A stretch of 64,000 nucleotides of DNA from Acidicapsa dinghuensis (GTDB lineage: Bacteria > Acidobacteriota > Terriglobia > Terriglobales > Acidobacteriaceae). Both the position numbers and the translations under genes were made by a program. This document shows positions 45,235-53,838 of the stretch, one piece after another; within the stretch, counting starts at the first letter, position 1; each line of letters begins with the position of its first letter. The DNA lies in assembly GCF_025685685.1 (NCBI RefSeq), contig NZ_JAGSYH010000001.1, forward strand, positions 837,975 to 901,974, written 5' to 3'. The notes under the pieces are model-generated. The model had not been told where the DNA came from. It searched no databases and saw only the letters and a program-made list of their open reading frames with translations.

Positions 45235-46431
45235 TCAATCACTCTTACGGCTGCTGGAACCGGTGCTCTGATAGTGCGGAGTCTGATCCTGGGCGACCTG
45301 TGCCTGCGGTTCAACAAAAATATTCCGCAGACAATCCTTTGCTTTTTCGACAAGATCGTCCGGAAGCTTTTGGTCATAACCCCGGCAACGCTTGTACACT
45401 TCGATGCCCAGCCGGCTTGGAGTGATATCAAAGCTGTCGATCACCTTGTATGAGGTGAAATCGAACAGCTTCTCCAGTAATCCCAGATGGTACAAATACG
45501 CCGTATCCTGGCTGGGGCGATTCGGATCGGGACGGTCCGCAATATGCTGCATCTCCTCCAGGCTCAACCTAACGGGAACATCAGGGACATAATGATCCTC
45601 CGATACCGTAGCCAAGGCACGTTCGCATCCACAGATCCAGATCCTTGCCTGCTCCGGGCCAACGTGACCAAGCAGGTCCACACAAACCTGATTTGAATCA
45701 TCCGCGGCGTCAACTTTGCAGGACGCAACCAACAACCCCGCCCATAGATGCAGCAGCGTCTCGTCTTGAGCCCAGCTTCCTTGGCGCAACAGATGTGCCA
45801 GCAGCTTCGGATGCGCTCGCATGCGATCAAAGTGTGGATGCGTGGCAAGCTCCTCCTCCGCAAGAATCGCGATCTTGATCAGGCTCGCAACACTTAGCGG
45901 AGTGAGTTGCCCACCCAGCAGCAGAATCGCTTCCTCTGCCTCGGCCTGGCACAAATGGCACTCGAAAAGAATCGTCCGGAGCATGCGAAACATTTCTTCA
46001 ATTTGTATTTTGTCCGTAAGCAGAGCGATGTTCCGCACCATCACGCTCCACAGCGTCGCATCCAGCCCCGTTGGTAAAACAAACGATAACCCGATGCCAT
46101 CATCTCCCTGCCGAACCACCCGGGCGTGGATCGATATCCGGCAATCCGTCTTCTCATTTGGATTTTCTTTCTCCAACAAAATCTGATCCTCTTCCAGCAG
46201 AGTCAGATTGATCACTTCGCCCGTGCTGAGGCGTTTTTCTGTGGCCAGGTACACACCGCTTGAGCTGATGTTTTTGACACCGGCAGTCCAGGATGCTGCA
46301 TGATGCCCATAAAGCGCCCCTAGCTTCGATGGAGCAAACCGTTCCGCCCGAGGCTGCTCATCGGAGCTTAACTGCCAGAGCGTTTCCTTGATCTTGGTTA
46401 AATTGAACACTGTTCCGGCACTCCCAACCAA
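45235..46431 (-). CDS. PilZ-domain protein
   Basis: A 398-residue cytosolic protein. The N-terminal third is a PilZ-like domain (ERFAPSKLGALYGHH, VKNISSSGVYLATEKRLSTG, ISIHARVVRQGDDGIGLSFV), the fold that binds c-di-GMP; the RxxxR and D/NxSxxG motifs are partly present (NISSSG). The remaining 260 residues are helical and unassigned, with a GVKVYKRC-like close. The frame starts at TTG 46431; GTG 46410 with GGGAG upstream is a good alternative. It is divergent from the nucleotide-sugar operon by about 190 bp. Confidence 0.75.
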   Translation of the reverse strand: MVGSAGTVFNLTKIKETLWQLSSDEQPRAERFAPSKLGALYGHHAASWTAGVKNISSSGVYLATEKRLSTGEVINLTLLEEDQILLEKENPNEKTDCRISIHARVVRQGDDGIGLSFVLPTGLDATLWSVMVRNIALLTDKIQIEEMFRMLRTILFECHLCQAEAEEAILLLGGQLTPLSVASLIKIAILAEEELATHPHFDRMRAHPKLLAHLLRQGSWAQDETLLHLWAGLLVASCKVDAADDSNQVCVDLLGHVGPEQARIWICGCERALATVSEDHYVPDVPVRLSLEEMQHIADRPDPNRPSQDTAYLYHLGLLEKLFDFTSYKVIDSFDITPSRLGIEVYKRCRGYDQKLPDDLVEKAKDCLRNIFVEPQAQVAQDQTPHYQSTGSSSRKSD

Positions 46432-46606
46432 TAGAGCCTGACACGAAGTTTCTCTCTTCAGAGGTAGCGCGGAATCTGTGGGGAAATCAGACCGCGTCAG
46501 AAATATCTCGCATCAATTTGGTCAACCACTCTACTACACAACAGCAAAGCCTGCCAGATTTCTGTGCTTAGACGCCCAATGTCCGCGGCGTCACAGCACC
46601 AAACCC

Positions 46607-46612
46607 TATACT
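46607..46612 (+). promoter_or_regulatory. -10 element of the nucleotide-sugar operon
   Basis: TATACT ends 6 bases before the ATG at 46619, and no SD is present, so the transcript could begin at or very near the start codon. No clear -35. Confidence 0.4.
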
Positions 46613-46618
46613 GGAACC

Positions 46619-47743
46619 ATGCCAATCGACGTGCGCGCCCTCCCCTGGCACAGCTTCCTGGAGCGCCCGCCACTGCCACACGCCACACCGTCAGACCTCG
46701 CATTCCTGTCCGGCTCCTCCATTCTCATCACCGGCGCAGGCGGCTCCATAGGCTCCGCCCTCGCAACCCTAATCGCCACACTCGATCCCGCAAGCCTCAT
46801 CCTCCTCAATCACTCCGAGTTAAACCTGCAGAAACTCACCCAATCCCTCAGAGACTCACACTCATCAGCCAGCCTCATCCCCATCCTCGGCAACGCAGGC
46901 GACGCATCCCTTCTAGAGCACATCTTCTCGACTCACATCCCACGTTGGACCTTCCACGCCGCCGCGCACAAGCACCTCGCGCTTCTTGAAACCCAGCCCC
47001 TCGCAGCCATCCAAAACAACGCGTTTGCCACATGGACCCTCGCTCAGCAGTGCCGTGAACACGACTGCAACCTGGTCCTCGTCTCTACCGACAAAGCCGC
47101 CGCACCAAGCAGCATCCTCGGCGCAACCAAGCGCATCGCCGAGCTCATCACCCTCCACCATGGCGGAGCAGCCGTCCGCTTCGGCAACGTCCTCGGCTCC
47201 AGTGGCTCAGCAGTTGAACACTTCGCGCATCAGCTCTCCATCGGCGCGCCCATCACCATCACCGACCCCGCGGCACGCCGCTACTTCATCACCCTCGAAG
47301 AAGCCGCGCACCTGCTGCTAGCGACCGCCGTCGAGCTTCATCAAAACACCCCAGCCGATAAAACGCTCCTCTTCGCAGCCGACCTCAACACCAGTCAATC
47401 CATCCAATCCCTGGCCCAGTTCCTCGCATCGCACATCGCCCCCGACGCACCCATCAACCAGCAGCAAACTCATCTCCATCCCGGCGAAAAGCAATCCGAA
47501 CTCCTCTGGAGCACCTCCGAAATCCCCGCATCCACCACCCGCAACGGCCTCCGCCAACTGCAAGCCCCACTACCATCCACATCGCAGCTAAGCGCGCAGC
47601 TCACGCAACTCCAGCAAGCCGTCACCGCACGCGATGCATCCGAAACCATCCGCATCCTGCAACAGTTAGTCCCCACCTACACCCCATCTGAACTAGCCCT
47701 CCAACACGCACAAACAAACTCCAGCGGAGCTCTCACACAATGA
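46619..47743 (+). CDS. NDP-sugar 4,6-dehydratase (FlaA1/CapD/LegB-like)
   Basis: A 374-residue extended SDR enzyme that would make a 4-keto-6-deoxy nucleotide sugar, typically from UDP-GlcNAc. NAD-binding ILITGAGGSIGSALATLI, the HAAAHKHLALLE strand, and the catalytic VSTDKAAAPSSILGATKRIA match the soluble PseB/LegB/PglF C-terminal group. The C-terminal 60 residues are a glutamine/alanine-rich helical tail beyond the family core. The start ATG 46619 follows the TATACT. It overlaps the next gene by 4 bp (ATGA). Confidence 0.85.
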   Translation: MPIDVRALPWHSFLERPPLPHATPSDLAFLSGSSILITGAGGSIGSALATLIATLDPASLILLNHSELNLQKLTQSLRDSHSSASLIPILGNAGDASLLEHIFSTHIPRWTFHAAAHKHLALLETQPLAAIQNNAFATWTLAQQCREHDCNLVLVSTDKAAAPSSILGATKRIAELITLHHGGAAVRFGNVLGSSGSAVEHFAHQLSIGAPITITDPAARRYFITLEEAAHLLLATAVELHQNTPADKTLLFAADLNTSQSIQSLAQFLASHIAPDAPINQQQTHLHPGEKQSELLWSTSEIPASTTRNGLRQLQAPLPSTSQLSAQLTQLQQAVTARDASETIRILQQLVPTYTPSELALQHAQTNSSGALTQ

Positions 47744-48906
47744 CCAACAAGCGCCGCATCGGAGTCGTCACCACCTCCCGCGCCGACTACAGCCATCTCT
47801 ACTGGCCTCTCCGCGCGCTCCAGTCGCATCCCGGCGTAGAGCTCGGCCTTATCGTCCTCGGCTCGCATCTCTCCCCCGAATTCGGCCACACCATCCGCGA
47901 AATCGAGCGCGACAACTTCCCTATCGTCGCCCGCATCGAGTGCCTCCTCAGCTCCGACACCGACACCGGAATGGCCAAGACCATCGGCCTCGCCACCCTC
48001 TCGCTGGCCGACGCCCTCACCACCTGGCGTCCCGACATCCTCCTGCTCATCGCAGACCGCTACGAGATGCTCGCCCCCGCATCTGTAGCCCTCGCCCTGC
48101 GCATCTCCATCGCCCACATCGAAGGCGGCGAAATCTCTCAGGGAGCCATCGACGACGCCGTCCGCAACGCCCTCACCAAGCTCTCCCACATCCACTTCAC
48201 ATCCACCCCCACCGCTCGCCAGCGCGTCATAGCCATGGGCGAAGAACCCTGGCGCGTCCACCACGCCGGCGCACCCTCCCTCGACCACCTCAGCCACTCC
48301 AAACTCCTGACGCGCTCAGAACTCGAATCTCAACTCAATCTCCCCCTAATCAAGCCAACATCAGTCGTCGCTTACCACCCCGTCACCATCCTCCCCGACA
48401 CCATCTCCGAAGCCGACGAATTCTACGCCGCCATCACTCAATCCCCAGGCCAGCTCATCTTCGTCTTCCCCAATGCCGATGCAGGCAGCCGCGCCCTCAT
48501 CCAACGCACCAAATCCCTCGCTGAACATCGCCCCAACACCCACATCTTCATCAATCTCGCCGCCCTCACCTACTGGAGCCTCCTCGCCCAAGCCGACGCA
48601 CTCATTGGCAATAGCTCCAGCGGCATCATGGAAGCCGCATCCCTGGCCCTCCCCGCAGTCAACATAGGCATGCGTCAGCAAGGCCGCGAACGCGCCGCCA
48701 ACATCCTCGACGTTCCCGCCGGTCGCACTCAGATCCTCACCGCCATCCACCGCGCTCTGACCACCGAATTCCGCGCATCTCTTCGCGACATGACAAACCC
48801 CTACGGCAACGGCACAGCCTCCGAAACCATAGCCCGCATCCTCACCGAAACCCCACTCGATAACCTCCTCATCAAAGCCCCAACCCCCATCCCAGACGAA
48901 GCATGA
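47740..48906 (+). CDS. UDP-N-acetylglucosamine 2-epimerase, hydrolysing (NeuC/LegG-like)
   Basis: A 388-residue GT-B-fold enzyme that inverts C2 and releases UDP to give a free amino sugar. The start IGVVTTSRADYSHLYWPLRA, IADRYEMLAPASVALA, HIEGGEISQGAIDDAVRNAL and the NSSSGIMEAASLALPAVNIG nucleotide loop are typical of the NeuC/LegG branch rather than the nonhydrolysing WecB type (SRADYS and GGE features). Overlaps both neighbours by 4 bp. Together with the neighbouring dehydratase and aminotransferase it fits legionaminic-acid precursor synthesis. Confidence 0.87.
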   Translation: MTNKRRIGVVTTSRADYSHLYWPLRALQSHPGVELGLIVLGSHLSPEFGHTIREIERDNFPIVARIECLLSSDTDTGMAKTIGLATLSLADALTTWRPDILLLIADRYEMLAPASVALALRISIAHIEGGEISQGAIDDAVRNALTKLSHIHFTSTPTARQRVIAMGEEPWRVHHAGAPSLDHLSHSKLLTRSELESQLNLPLIKPTSVVAYHPVTILPDTISEADEFYAAITQSPGQLIFVFPNADAGSRALIQRTKSLAEHRPNTHIFINLAALTYWSLLAQADALIGNSSSGIMEAASLALPAVNIGMRQQGRERAANILDVPAGRTQILTAIHRALTTEFRASLRDMTNPYGNGTASETIARILTETPLDNLLIKAPTPIPDEA

Positions 48907-50033
48907 ACATTCCTCTCTCCGCCCCCGACATCTCCGAAGAAGAAATCTCCGCTGTCACCGCCGTCCTGCGCCGACCCCAACTAAGCCTCGGCCCCGAACT
49001 CGAAGCCTTCGAGCACGACCTCGCCGCCTTCCACGGTGCTCCTGACGCGGTCGCCATCAGCTCCGGCACAGCCGGTCTCCATCTCGCCCTCATCACCCTC
49101 GGCATCGGCCACAGCCACGAAGTCATCCTCCCCTCCTTCACCTTCGTAGCCGTAGCCAATGTCATCCTCCAGATCGGAGCAACCCCAGTCTTCGCCGACA
49201 TCGACCCCACCACCCTCAACCTCGACCCCGCATCCGTCCGCAGCGCCATCACGCCACAGACCCGCGCCATCATCGCCGTCCACACCTTCGGCATCCCCGC
49301 CGGCATGACCACCCTCCAATCCATCGCCCGCGAACACAATCTCTTCCTCATCGAAGACGCATGCGAAGCCATAGGCGCACGACATCGCGGCCAGCTCGCC
49401 GGCACATTCGGCCATCTCTCAGTTTTTGGTTTTTATCCGAACAAGCAGATCACCACCGGCGAAGGCGGCGCCATCCTCACCCAAAGCCAAGAACACGCCA
49501 CCCGCCTGCGCTCACTCCGCAATCAAGGCCGCGTCCCCGGCAGCGACTGGCTCGATCACCACGAGCCCGGCTTCAACTATCGTCTCTCTGAACTCGCCTG
49601 CGCCCTCGGCCGCGTCCAGCTCCGCCGCCTCCCGGAGTTTCTGACCCTCCGCACCCAGGCCGCCGCTCGCTACAACACACTCCTTAGCAACATCCCAGAG
49701 ATCGAGCCACCACCCCACACCCTGCCCGGCTCCGAAATAAGCTGGTTCGTCTACGTGATCCGTCTCGCTCCCGGCATCGATCGCGATCAGGTCCGCACCC
49801 GTCTCGCCGAACAAGACATCGCCACCGGCCGCTACTTCCCACCCATCCACCAGCAGCCCGCATGGAGCAACTCACCACACGCCCGCGCAGTCGACCTGCC
49901 CATTACCCAATCCATCGCCCCGCGCACACTCGCGCTGCCCTTCTTCAACCGCATCCTGCCGGAACAACAAAACGCAGTCGCCGAAGCGCTCAAAAATGCA
50001 ATTCAGCACGCAAAAACAGGTGCGAAGCCTTAG
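48903..50033 (+). CDS. DegT/DnrJ/EryC1 aminotransferase (LegC/PseC-like)
   Basis: A 376-residue PLP-dependent sugar aminotransferase acting on a 4-keto sugar nucleotide. AISSGTAGLHLALITLG, VILPSFTFVAVANVI, LIEDACEAIGARHRG and the PLP lysine in GFYPNKQITTGEGGAI are diagnostic; RSLRNQGR and NYRLSELACALGRVQL follow. It overlaps the epimerase stop (ATGA). The gene ends one base before the stop of the convergent ROK gene. No acetyltransferase (LegH), synthase (LegI) or cytidylyltransferase (LegF) follows in the window. Confidence 0.88.
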   Translation: MNIPLSAPDISEEEISAVTAVLRRPQLSLGPELEAFEHDLAAFHGAPDAVAISSGTAGLHLALITLGIGHSHEVILPSFTFVAVANVILQIGATPVFADIDPTTLNLDPASVRSAITPQTRAIIAVHTFGIPAGMTTLQSIAREHNLFLIEDACEAIGARHRGQLAGTFGHLSVFGFYPNKQITTGEGGAILTQSQEHATRLRSLRNQGRVPGSDWLDHHEPGFNYRLSELACALGRVQLRRLPEFLTLRTQAAARYNTLLSNIPEIEPPPHTLPGSEISWFVYVIRLAPGIDRDQVRTRLAEQDIATGRYFPPIHQQPAWSNSPHARAVDLPITQSIAPRTLALPFFNRILPEQQNAVAEALKNAIQHAKTGAKP

Positions 50034-50034
50034 C

Positions 50035-51246
50035 TTAGCCCTGAGGCTGCGGCAGCAGAATCCCTGGCAGCGCCTCCAGCGCCATTGAGATCGCACCCCA
50101 CAGGACCGCCGCGTCGCCTAACGTCGCAGGAGCAATCTCCGGCACGGCGAACTCTGCGCGCTGCAAGTGCTGTTGCACCAAGCTCAGCATCTCAGGATGA
50201 CTCCCCACCGCACCGCCCACCAATATCAGTCCCGGATTCAAGATCAGCGACAGGTTCACCAGAATGTCCCCCACCAATGCCGCTCGTGATTGCACAACTT
50301 TCTTCGCGCACGCGTCGCCTGCATGAGCCAGTTCAAACACTCGCTGCGCATCCATCACTTCCTTCGCGGCGCTGCCTGCGGCAATGGCCTCCTTGCACTC
50401 GCGAAAGCCCTCCACAATCGCCCGGTTCGTCAACACCTGCTCCAGTTCGCCAAACTCATGCAGCGCAGGAAATTTCCGCGCCACATGCGGCAGCCGCAGA
50501 TAACCAATCTCGCCTGCGGCCCACTGCGCCCCATGATGAATCCGCCCGCCCAGCACAATTCCTGCGCTCACATTCGCGTCAATCTGCACCAGCACAAAGC
50601 TCTCGTGAAACACCGCCGCCCCGCGATGCTGCTCTCCAAGTGCCGCCAAGTTCGTATCGTTTTCAACGATCACGTGGCAGTCCACAACCTTGCGCATTAA
50701 GGCATGAAACCGCACCTTGCGCCATCCCTGTAGCGTGCTGATCGCGACCACGATACCTTCGTCCACATTCACAATCGCAGGCATCGCCGCCACCAGCGCC
50801 AGCAACTGTTCCCGCGCCATCTTGTGTTTGCGCAGCAGCGTCCGCACCTGCACGCCAATCAACTGGCAGATGGCCTCTGGAGTCGTCTTTTGATCTACCA
50901 GCGAAACCGTCGCCGTATCAAGCTGTTTGCCCATCAGGTCCGTCATCAAAAAAGACATCTGATGTGCCGACAACTGCACTCCGATCAGGCATCCTCTCTC
51001 CGCATTAAACGCAAGCATGTCCGGCGGACGCCCCCCGCTTGAAGCGCCTTCGCCCAGCGGGCTCACCAGCTTCGCCGAGATAAGGTCGTTGACTACATTC
51101 GTAATCGTCGGCGCGCTCAACCCCGACGCACGCACCAGATCAGCCCGTGAACACGTCCCGGCTTCGCGCAACAGCTTGAGAATCGTCAGCGCATTCGTAT
51201 GCCGCAGATGAGCCGGACGCCCGACAGATAGCGATTCTTTCTTCAC
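50035..51246 (-). CDS. ROK-family transcriptional regulator (NagC/Mlc-like)
   Basis: A 403-residue regulator: winged helix at about 15-75 (LKLLREAGTCSRADLVRASG, SAPTITNVVNDLI) followed by a ROK sugar-kinase-like domain (ENDTNLAALGEQHRG, GIVLGGRIHHGAQWAAGEIG). The ATP phosphate-binding start GVQLSAHQMSFLMTDLMG departs from the usual DxGxT, as in NagC-like repressors that sense a sugar but do not phosphorylate it. It follows the NagX and GH18 genes on the same strand, so amino-sugar control of this group is likely. Start TTG/ATG at 51246 in front of KKESLSVG. Confidence 0.87.
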   Translation of the reverse strand: MKKESLSVGRPAHLRHTNALTILKLLREAGTCSRADLVRASGLSAPTITNVVNDLISAKLVSPLGEGASSGGRPPDMLAFNAERGCLIGVQLSAHQMSFLMTDLMGKQLDTATVSLVDQKTTPEAICQLIGVQVRTLLRKHKMAREQLLALVAAMPAIVNVDEGIVVAISTLQGWRKVRFHALMRKVVDCHVIVENDTNLAALGEQHRGAAVFHESFVLVQIDANVSAGIVLGGRIHHGAQWAAGEIGYLRLPHVARKFPALHEFGELEQVLTNRAIVEGFRECKEAIAAGSAAKEVMDAQRVFELAHAGDACAKKVVQSRAALVGDILVNLSLILNPGLILVGGAVGSHPEMLSLVQQHLQRAEFAVPEIAPATLGDAAVLWGAISMALEALPGILLPQPQG

Positions 51247-51348
51247 AAAGGCCCAATCTTACAAATTCAGATATGCATTTGGAGACAGCAATGGCCTTCC
51301 AGCAGAAAGCCACCTACATACCAACAAGGTTCCGCTTACACGCAGACG

Positions 51349-52596
51349 TCACAGCTGCAGCCGCACCCGCGCCTGAGTCAGCACTCTAGACACCAGCAGT
51401 ATGCAGATCGTAAAAATCACCGTCTTCACCACCGCTTCCCATCCCGTCTGAAAATGCGTGTAGTACCAGGTCAGCCCGGTGACACCCACGCCAAAATCAA
51501 ACAGGTCAGGCAGCAGATACGTCGTCAGCGTATTCGCGCCCGCTGGCCGCAACAGCCACGCCCATCCCGTCTTCCCCCACACGTCGCACACCCAATAGAG
51601 CAGCGTGAATAGCAGCACCGCATCGCCCGCGCACCACACCGTCCATGAGGGCGTCGCACGTATCTTTGATATCCCAAGCGGCTCCGCTATCCAACCAGAC
51701 GCCAGCAATATCGCGGCAAACACAATCGCCTTCACCGTTGCGCTTTTGGCCGCAGGCCGCTCGCTCTTCCCCGGTATCACGCCCAGGAAAAACTGCGTCG
51801 TCGCCGCACCCGCCATAATCAGCGCCACCATCGAGCCATTTGAAAACGGCCACACCCACCAATGCAGATGCCCAAGCACGGGTATGATCTTTGCCGTGCA
51901 GCCCGCGCAGAACAACACCATCACCGCGCACCACACCATCGCAGCCCACCGTGACTTTCGCGTCGGAATATAGAGCACGGCAGACGCCAGATAGCTGTAT
52001 CCAATCAGCCCCAATATCTCGGGATAACCAAACTCAAGCCACGCAACATCCCCGCTCTTCGTCACACGCCGGAAAATCGCAAACAGCACCACAACGCCAA
52101 TCAGTCCTATTGCTCGCAGCACAGTGGTATAGCGCGGAAACCGCTCCGACTTTGGATACACATTCAGATACAGCCCGCAGCAGATCAGCCCCAACAGCGC
52201 CCACAAATCGCCCTTCATACCGGTGAGCTTCGCATCCACAAAATCCGCATTTGCCAGAAACATCCCCAGCACCAGCAAACTCAGCGAGCGCGTGATCACA
52301 TGCCACCACAACGCAGCTTGTGAAGGATTCTTCTTCAGCCGTTGCTCCGCAGACAACGGCATCGACATGCCGACGGCAAACAGAAAAAACGGAAAAACCA
52401 TGTCGACATAGGTCATCAGGTCCTGTTGCATGTGTGCGTGATAGGTCCACCATGGAAGGCTTCCATTCTCAGGAAGCGCATTCACAAAGACCATCACCGC
52501 CATCGTCAGACCGCGGAAGATATCGATCGACACTACGCGCTGGGTCTGTCGCGTCACCGTCGTTTCTGCAACTACTGGGGCGCTCGCTGTACTCAT
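51349..52596 (-). CDS. NagX-like membrane acyltransferase (HGSNAT / DUF5009 family)
   Basis: A 415-residue membrane protein with about ten helices related to heparan-alpha-glucosaminide N-acetyltransferase. The signature [20 protein letters not shown] opens the protein, followed by [27 protein letters not shown] and later [16 protein letters not shown]. NagX genes occur beside chitin/GlcNAc genes, and here it overlaps the GH18 stop by 4 bp. It probably acetylates or transports a GlcNAc derivative; the exact role is not established. A 102-bp gap precedes the ROK gene. Confidence 0.85.
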   Translation of the reverse strand: MSTASAPVVAETTVTRQTQRVVSIDIFRGLTMAVMVFVNALPENGSLPWWTYHAHMQQDLMTYVDMVFPFFLFAVGMSMPLSAEQRLKKNPSQAALWWHVITRSLSLLVLGMFLANADFVDAKLTGMKGDLWALLGLICCGLYLNVYPKSERFPRYTTVLRAIGLIGVVVLFAIFRRVTKSGDVAWLEFGYPEILGLIGYSYLASAVLYIPTRKSRWAAMVWCAVMVLFCAGCTAKIIPVLGHLHWWVWPFSNGSMVALIMAGAATTQFFLGVIPGKSERPAAKSATVKAIVFAAILLASGWIAEPLGISKIRATPSWTVWCAGDAVLLFTLLYWVCDVWGKTGWAWLLRPAGANTLTTYLLPDLFDFGVGVTGLTWYYTHFQTGWEAVVKTVIFTICILLVSRVLTQARVRLQL

Positions 52597-53738
52597 GGTG
52601 TCTTGCCGCCCTCCATTTGTTTGCCTCCATCCAACGCCTTGCGAATCGCATGCAGCAGCGTCCCGCTCGGGTCGCTCTCATAATCCCAGAACATCACCCC
52701 GCCCAGATGATGCGCCTTCACATAAGCGCACTTCGCCGCCGCAGACTCCGGATCTTCATAAGACACGAATATATGCTTATCTGCGTTATACAAAAATGGT
52801 ACTGAAGACTTGGCGTCCCAATACCTCGTATACCCCTTATCCAGCATGGTTGTGCTGATCGCTGAATAAGGCGCATACGCATTTGGTATGTCCTTGCCCG
52901 GCTGAAACAGACCATGATTCTGACTCACAACATCGCCCCACATCCGCCCGTAAAACGGCATCCCCAGCACAATCTTCCCGGCCGGCACACCCGCCTTTTC
53001 GAACGCAAGCACCGAGGCATTCCCTGAAGCCTTCTTCGGATCGGCAGGGTCCGTAAACAACGGCGCATGATTCCCAGTAACAGCATCCGAACTCGCTTCG
53101 TAGTAGTCGTACGCCATCAGATTCACCGTATCCAGGTAAGCCTGCGCCTTATCCATCTCCGTATGTGCAAGAAAGTCCTCCGATGATCCCGCTGCGATCG
53201 TCAGATACAAGCGCTTATGCGTCCTTGCCGTCTCAGCATTAAACCTCACGCGCAACTCCCTCAGCAATAGCGTGAAATTCTGCTTGTCCTCGGCGCGAAA
53301 CGTGTGCCCCGCACCCGGTAACCCCGGGTATTCCCAGTCGATGTCCAGCCCATCCAGATCATATTTGCGCAGAAACTCCATCACGCTCTGCACAAATGTC
53401 TCGCGTGATGCAGCCGTAAGACAGGCATCGCTGAAGCCGCCCGACCACAGCCATCCGCCCACCGAGATCAGCACCGTCAACGACTTATTCTGTTCCTTCA
53501 GCGATTCCAGCACCTTAAAGTTCGCCGCATCCTGCGAAAACCCCGTAACGATGCGTCCATCCTGGATATTCGCAAACGCATAGTTGATGCGTGTCAATGA
53601 CTTGCCATCGATATCGCCCGGTCCAAGCAGATTATTCTGCGGAAAGACATACGCCACCACCGCCTCTGCTGGCCTTTCAGCCAAGGCTCCAGGTACACCA
53701 ATTCCCAGCAACATCAGGATCAGGTAAACGCGATGCAT
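52593..53738 (-). CDS. Secreted GH18 family chitinase
   Basis: A 381-residue exported glycosidase of family 18. Signal peptide [20 protein letters not shown], substrate strand [13 protein letters not shown], and the catalytic DxxDxDxE in [14 protein letters not shown] near residue 148 (glutamate as acid/base), then [11 protein letters not shown] and a closing [14 protein letters not shown]. There is no separate chitin-binding module. ATG 53738 has AGGAAG 6 bases upstream; an earlier start at 53765 is unlikely. It overlaps NagX. Divergent from the GH9 gene by about 100 bp. Confidence 0.93.
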   Translation of the reverse strand: MHRVYLILMLLGIGVPGALAERPAEAVVAYVFPQNNLLGPGDIDGKSLTRINYAFANIQDGRIVTGFSQDAANFKVLESLKEQNKSLTVLISVGGWLWSGGFSDACLTAASRETFVQSVMEFLRKYDLDGLDIDWEYPGLPGAGHTFRAEDKQNFTLLLRELRVRFNAETARTHKRLYLTIAAGSSEDFLAHTEMDKAQAYLDTVNLMAYDYYEASSDAVTGNHAPLFTDPADPKKASGNASVLAFEKAGVPAGKIVLGMPFYGRMWGDVVSQNHGLFQPGKDIPNAYAPYSAISTTMLDKGYTRYWDAKSSVPFLYNADKHIFVSYEDPESAAAKCAYVKAHHLGGVMFWDYESDPSGTLLHAIRKALDGGKQMEGGKTP

Positions 53739-53794
53739 GCGTGACTTCCTAAATAAAGATACCAAAGTCTTCTCTCCGTCATTACACTATTTTC

Positions 53795-53810
53795 GACTCG
53801 TTTCCGAGTC
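53795..53810. promoter_or_regulatory. Inverted repeat between the GH18 and GH9 genes
   Basis: GACTCG (53795-53800), TTTC, CGAGTC (53805-53810), a perfect dyad in the 100-bp divergent promoter region. It could be a regulator site shared by both genes; the ROK regulator downstream is a candidate. Confidence 0.4.
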
Positions 53811-53838
53811 CGCTCACGGTCTCGCAGGAAGGTGCCCC

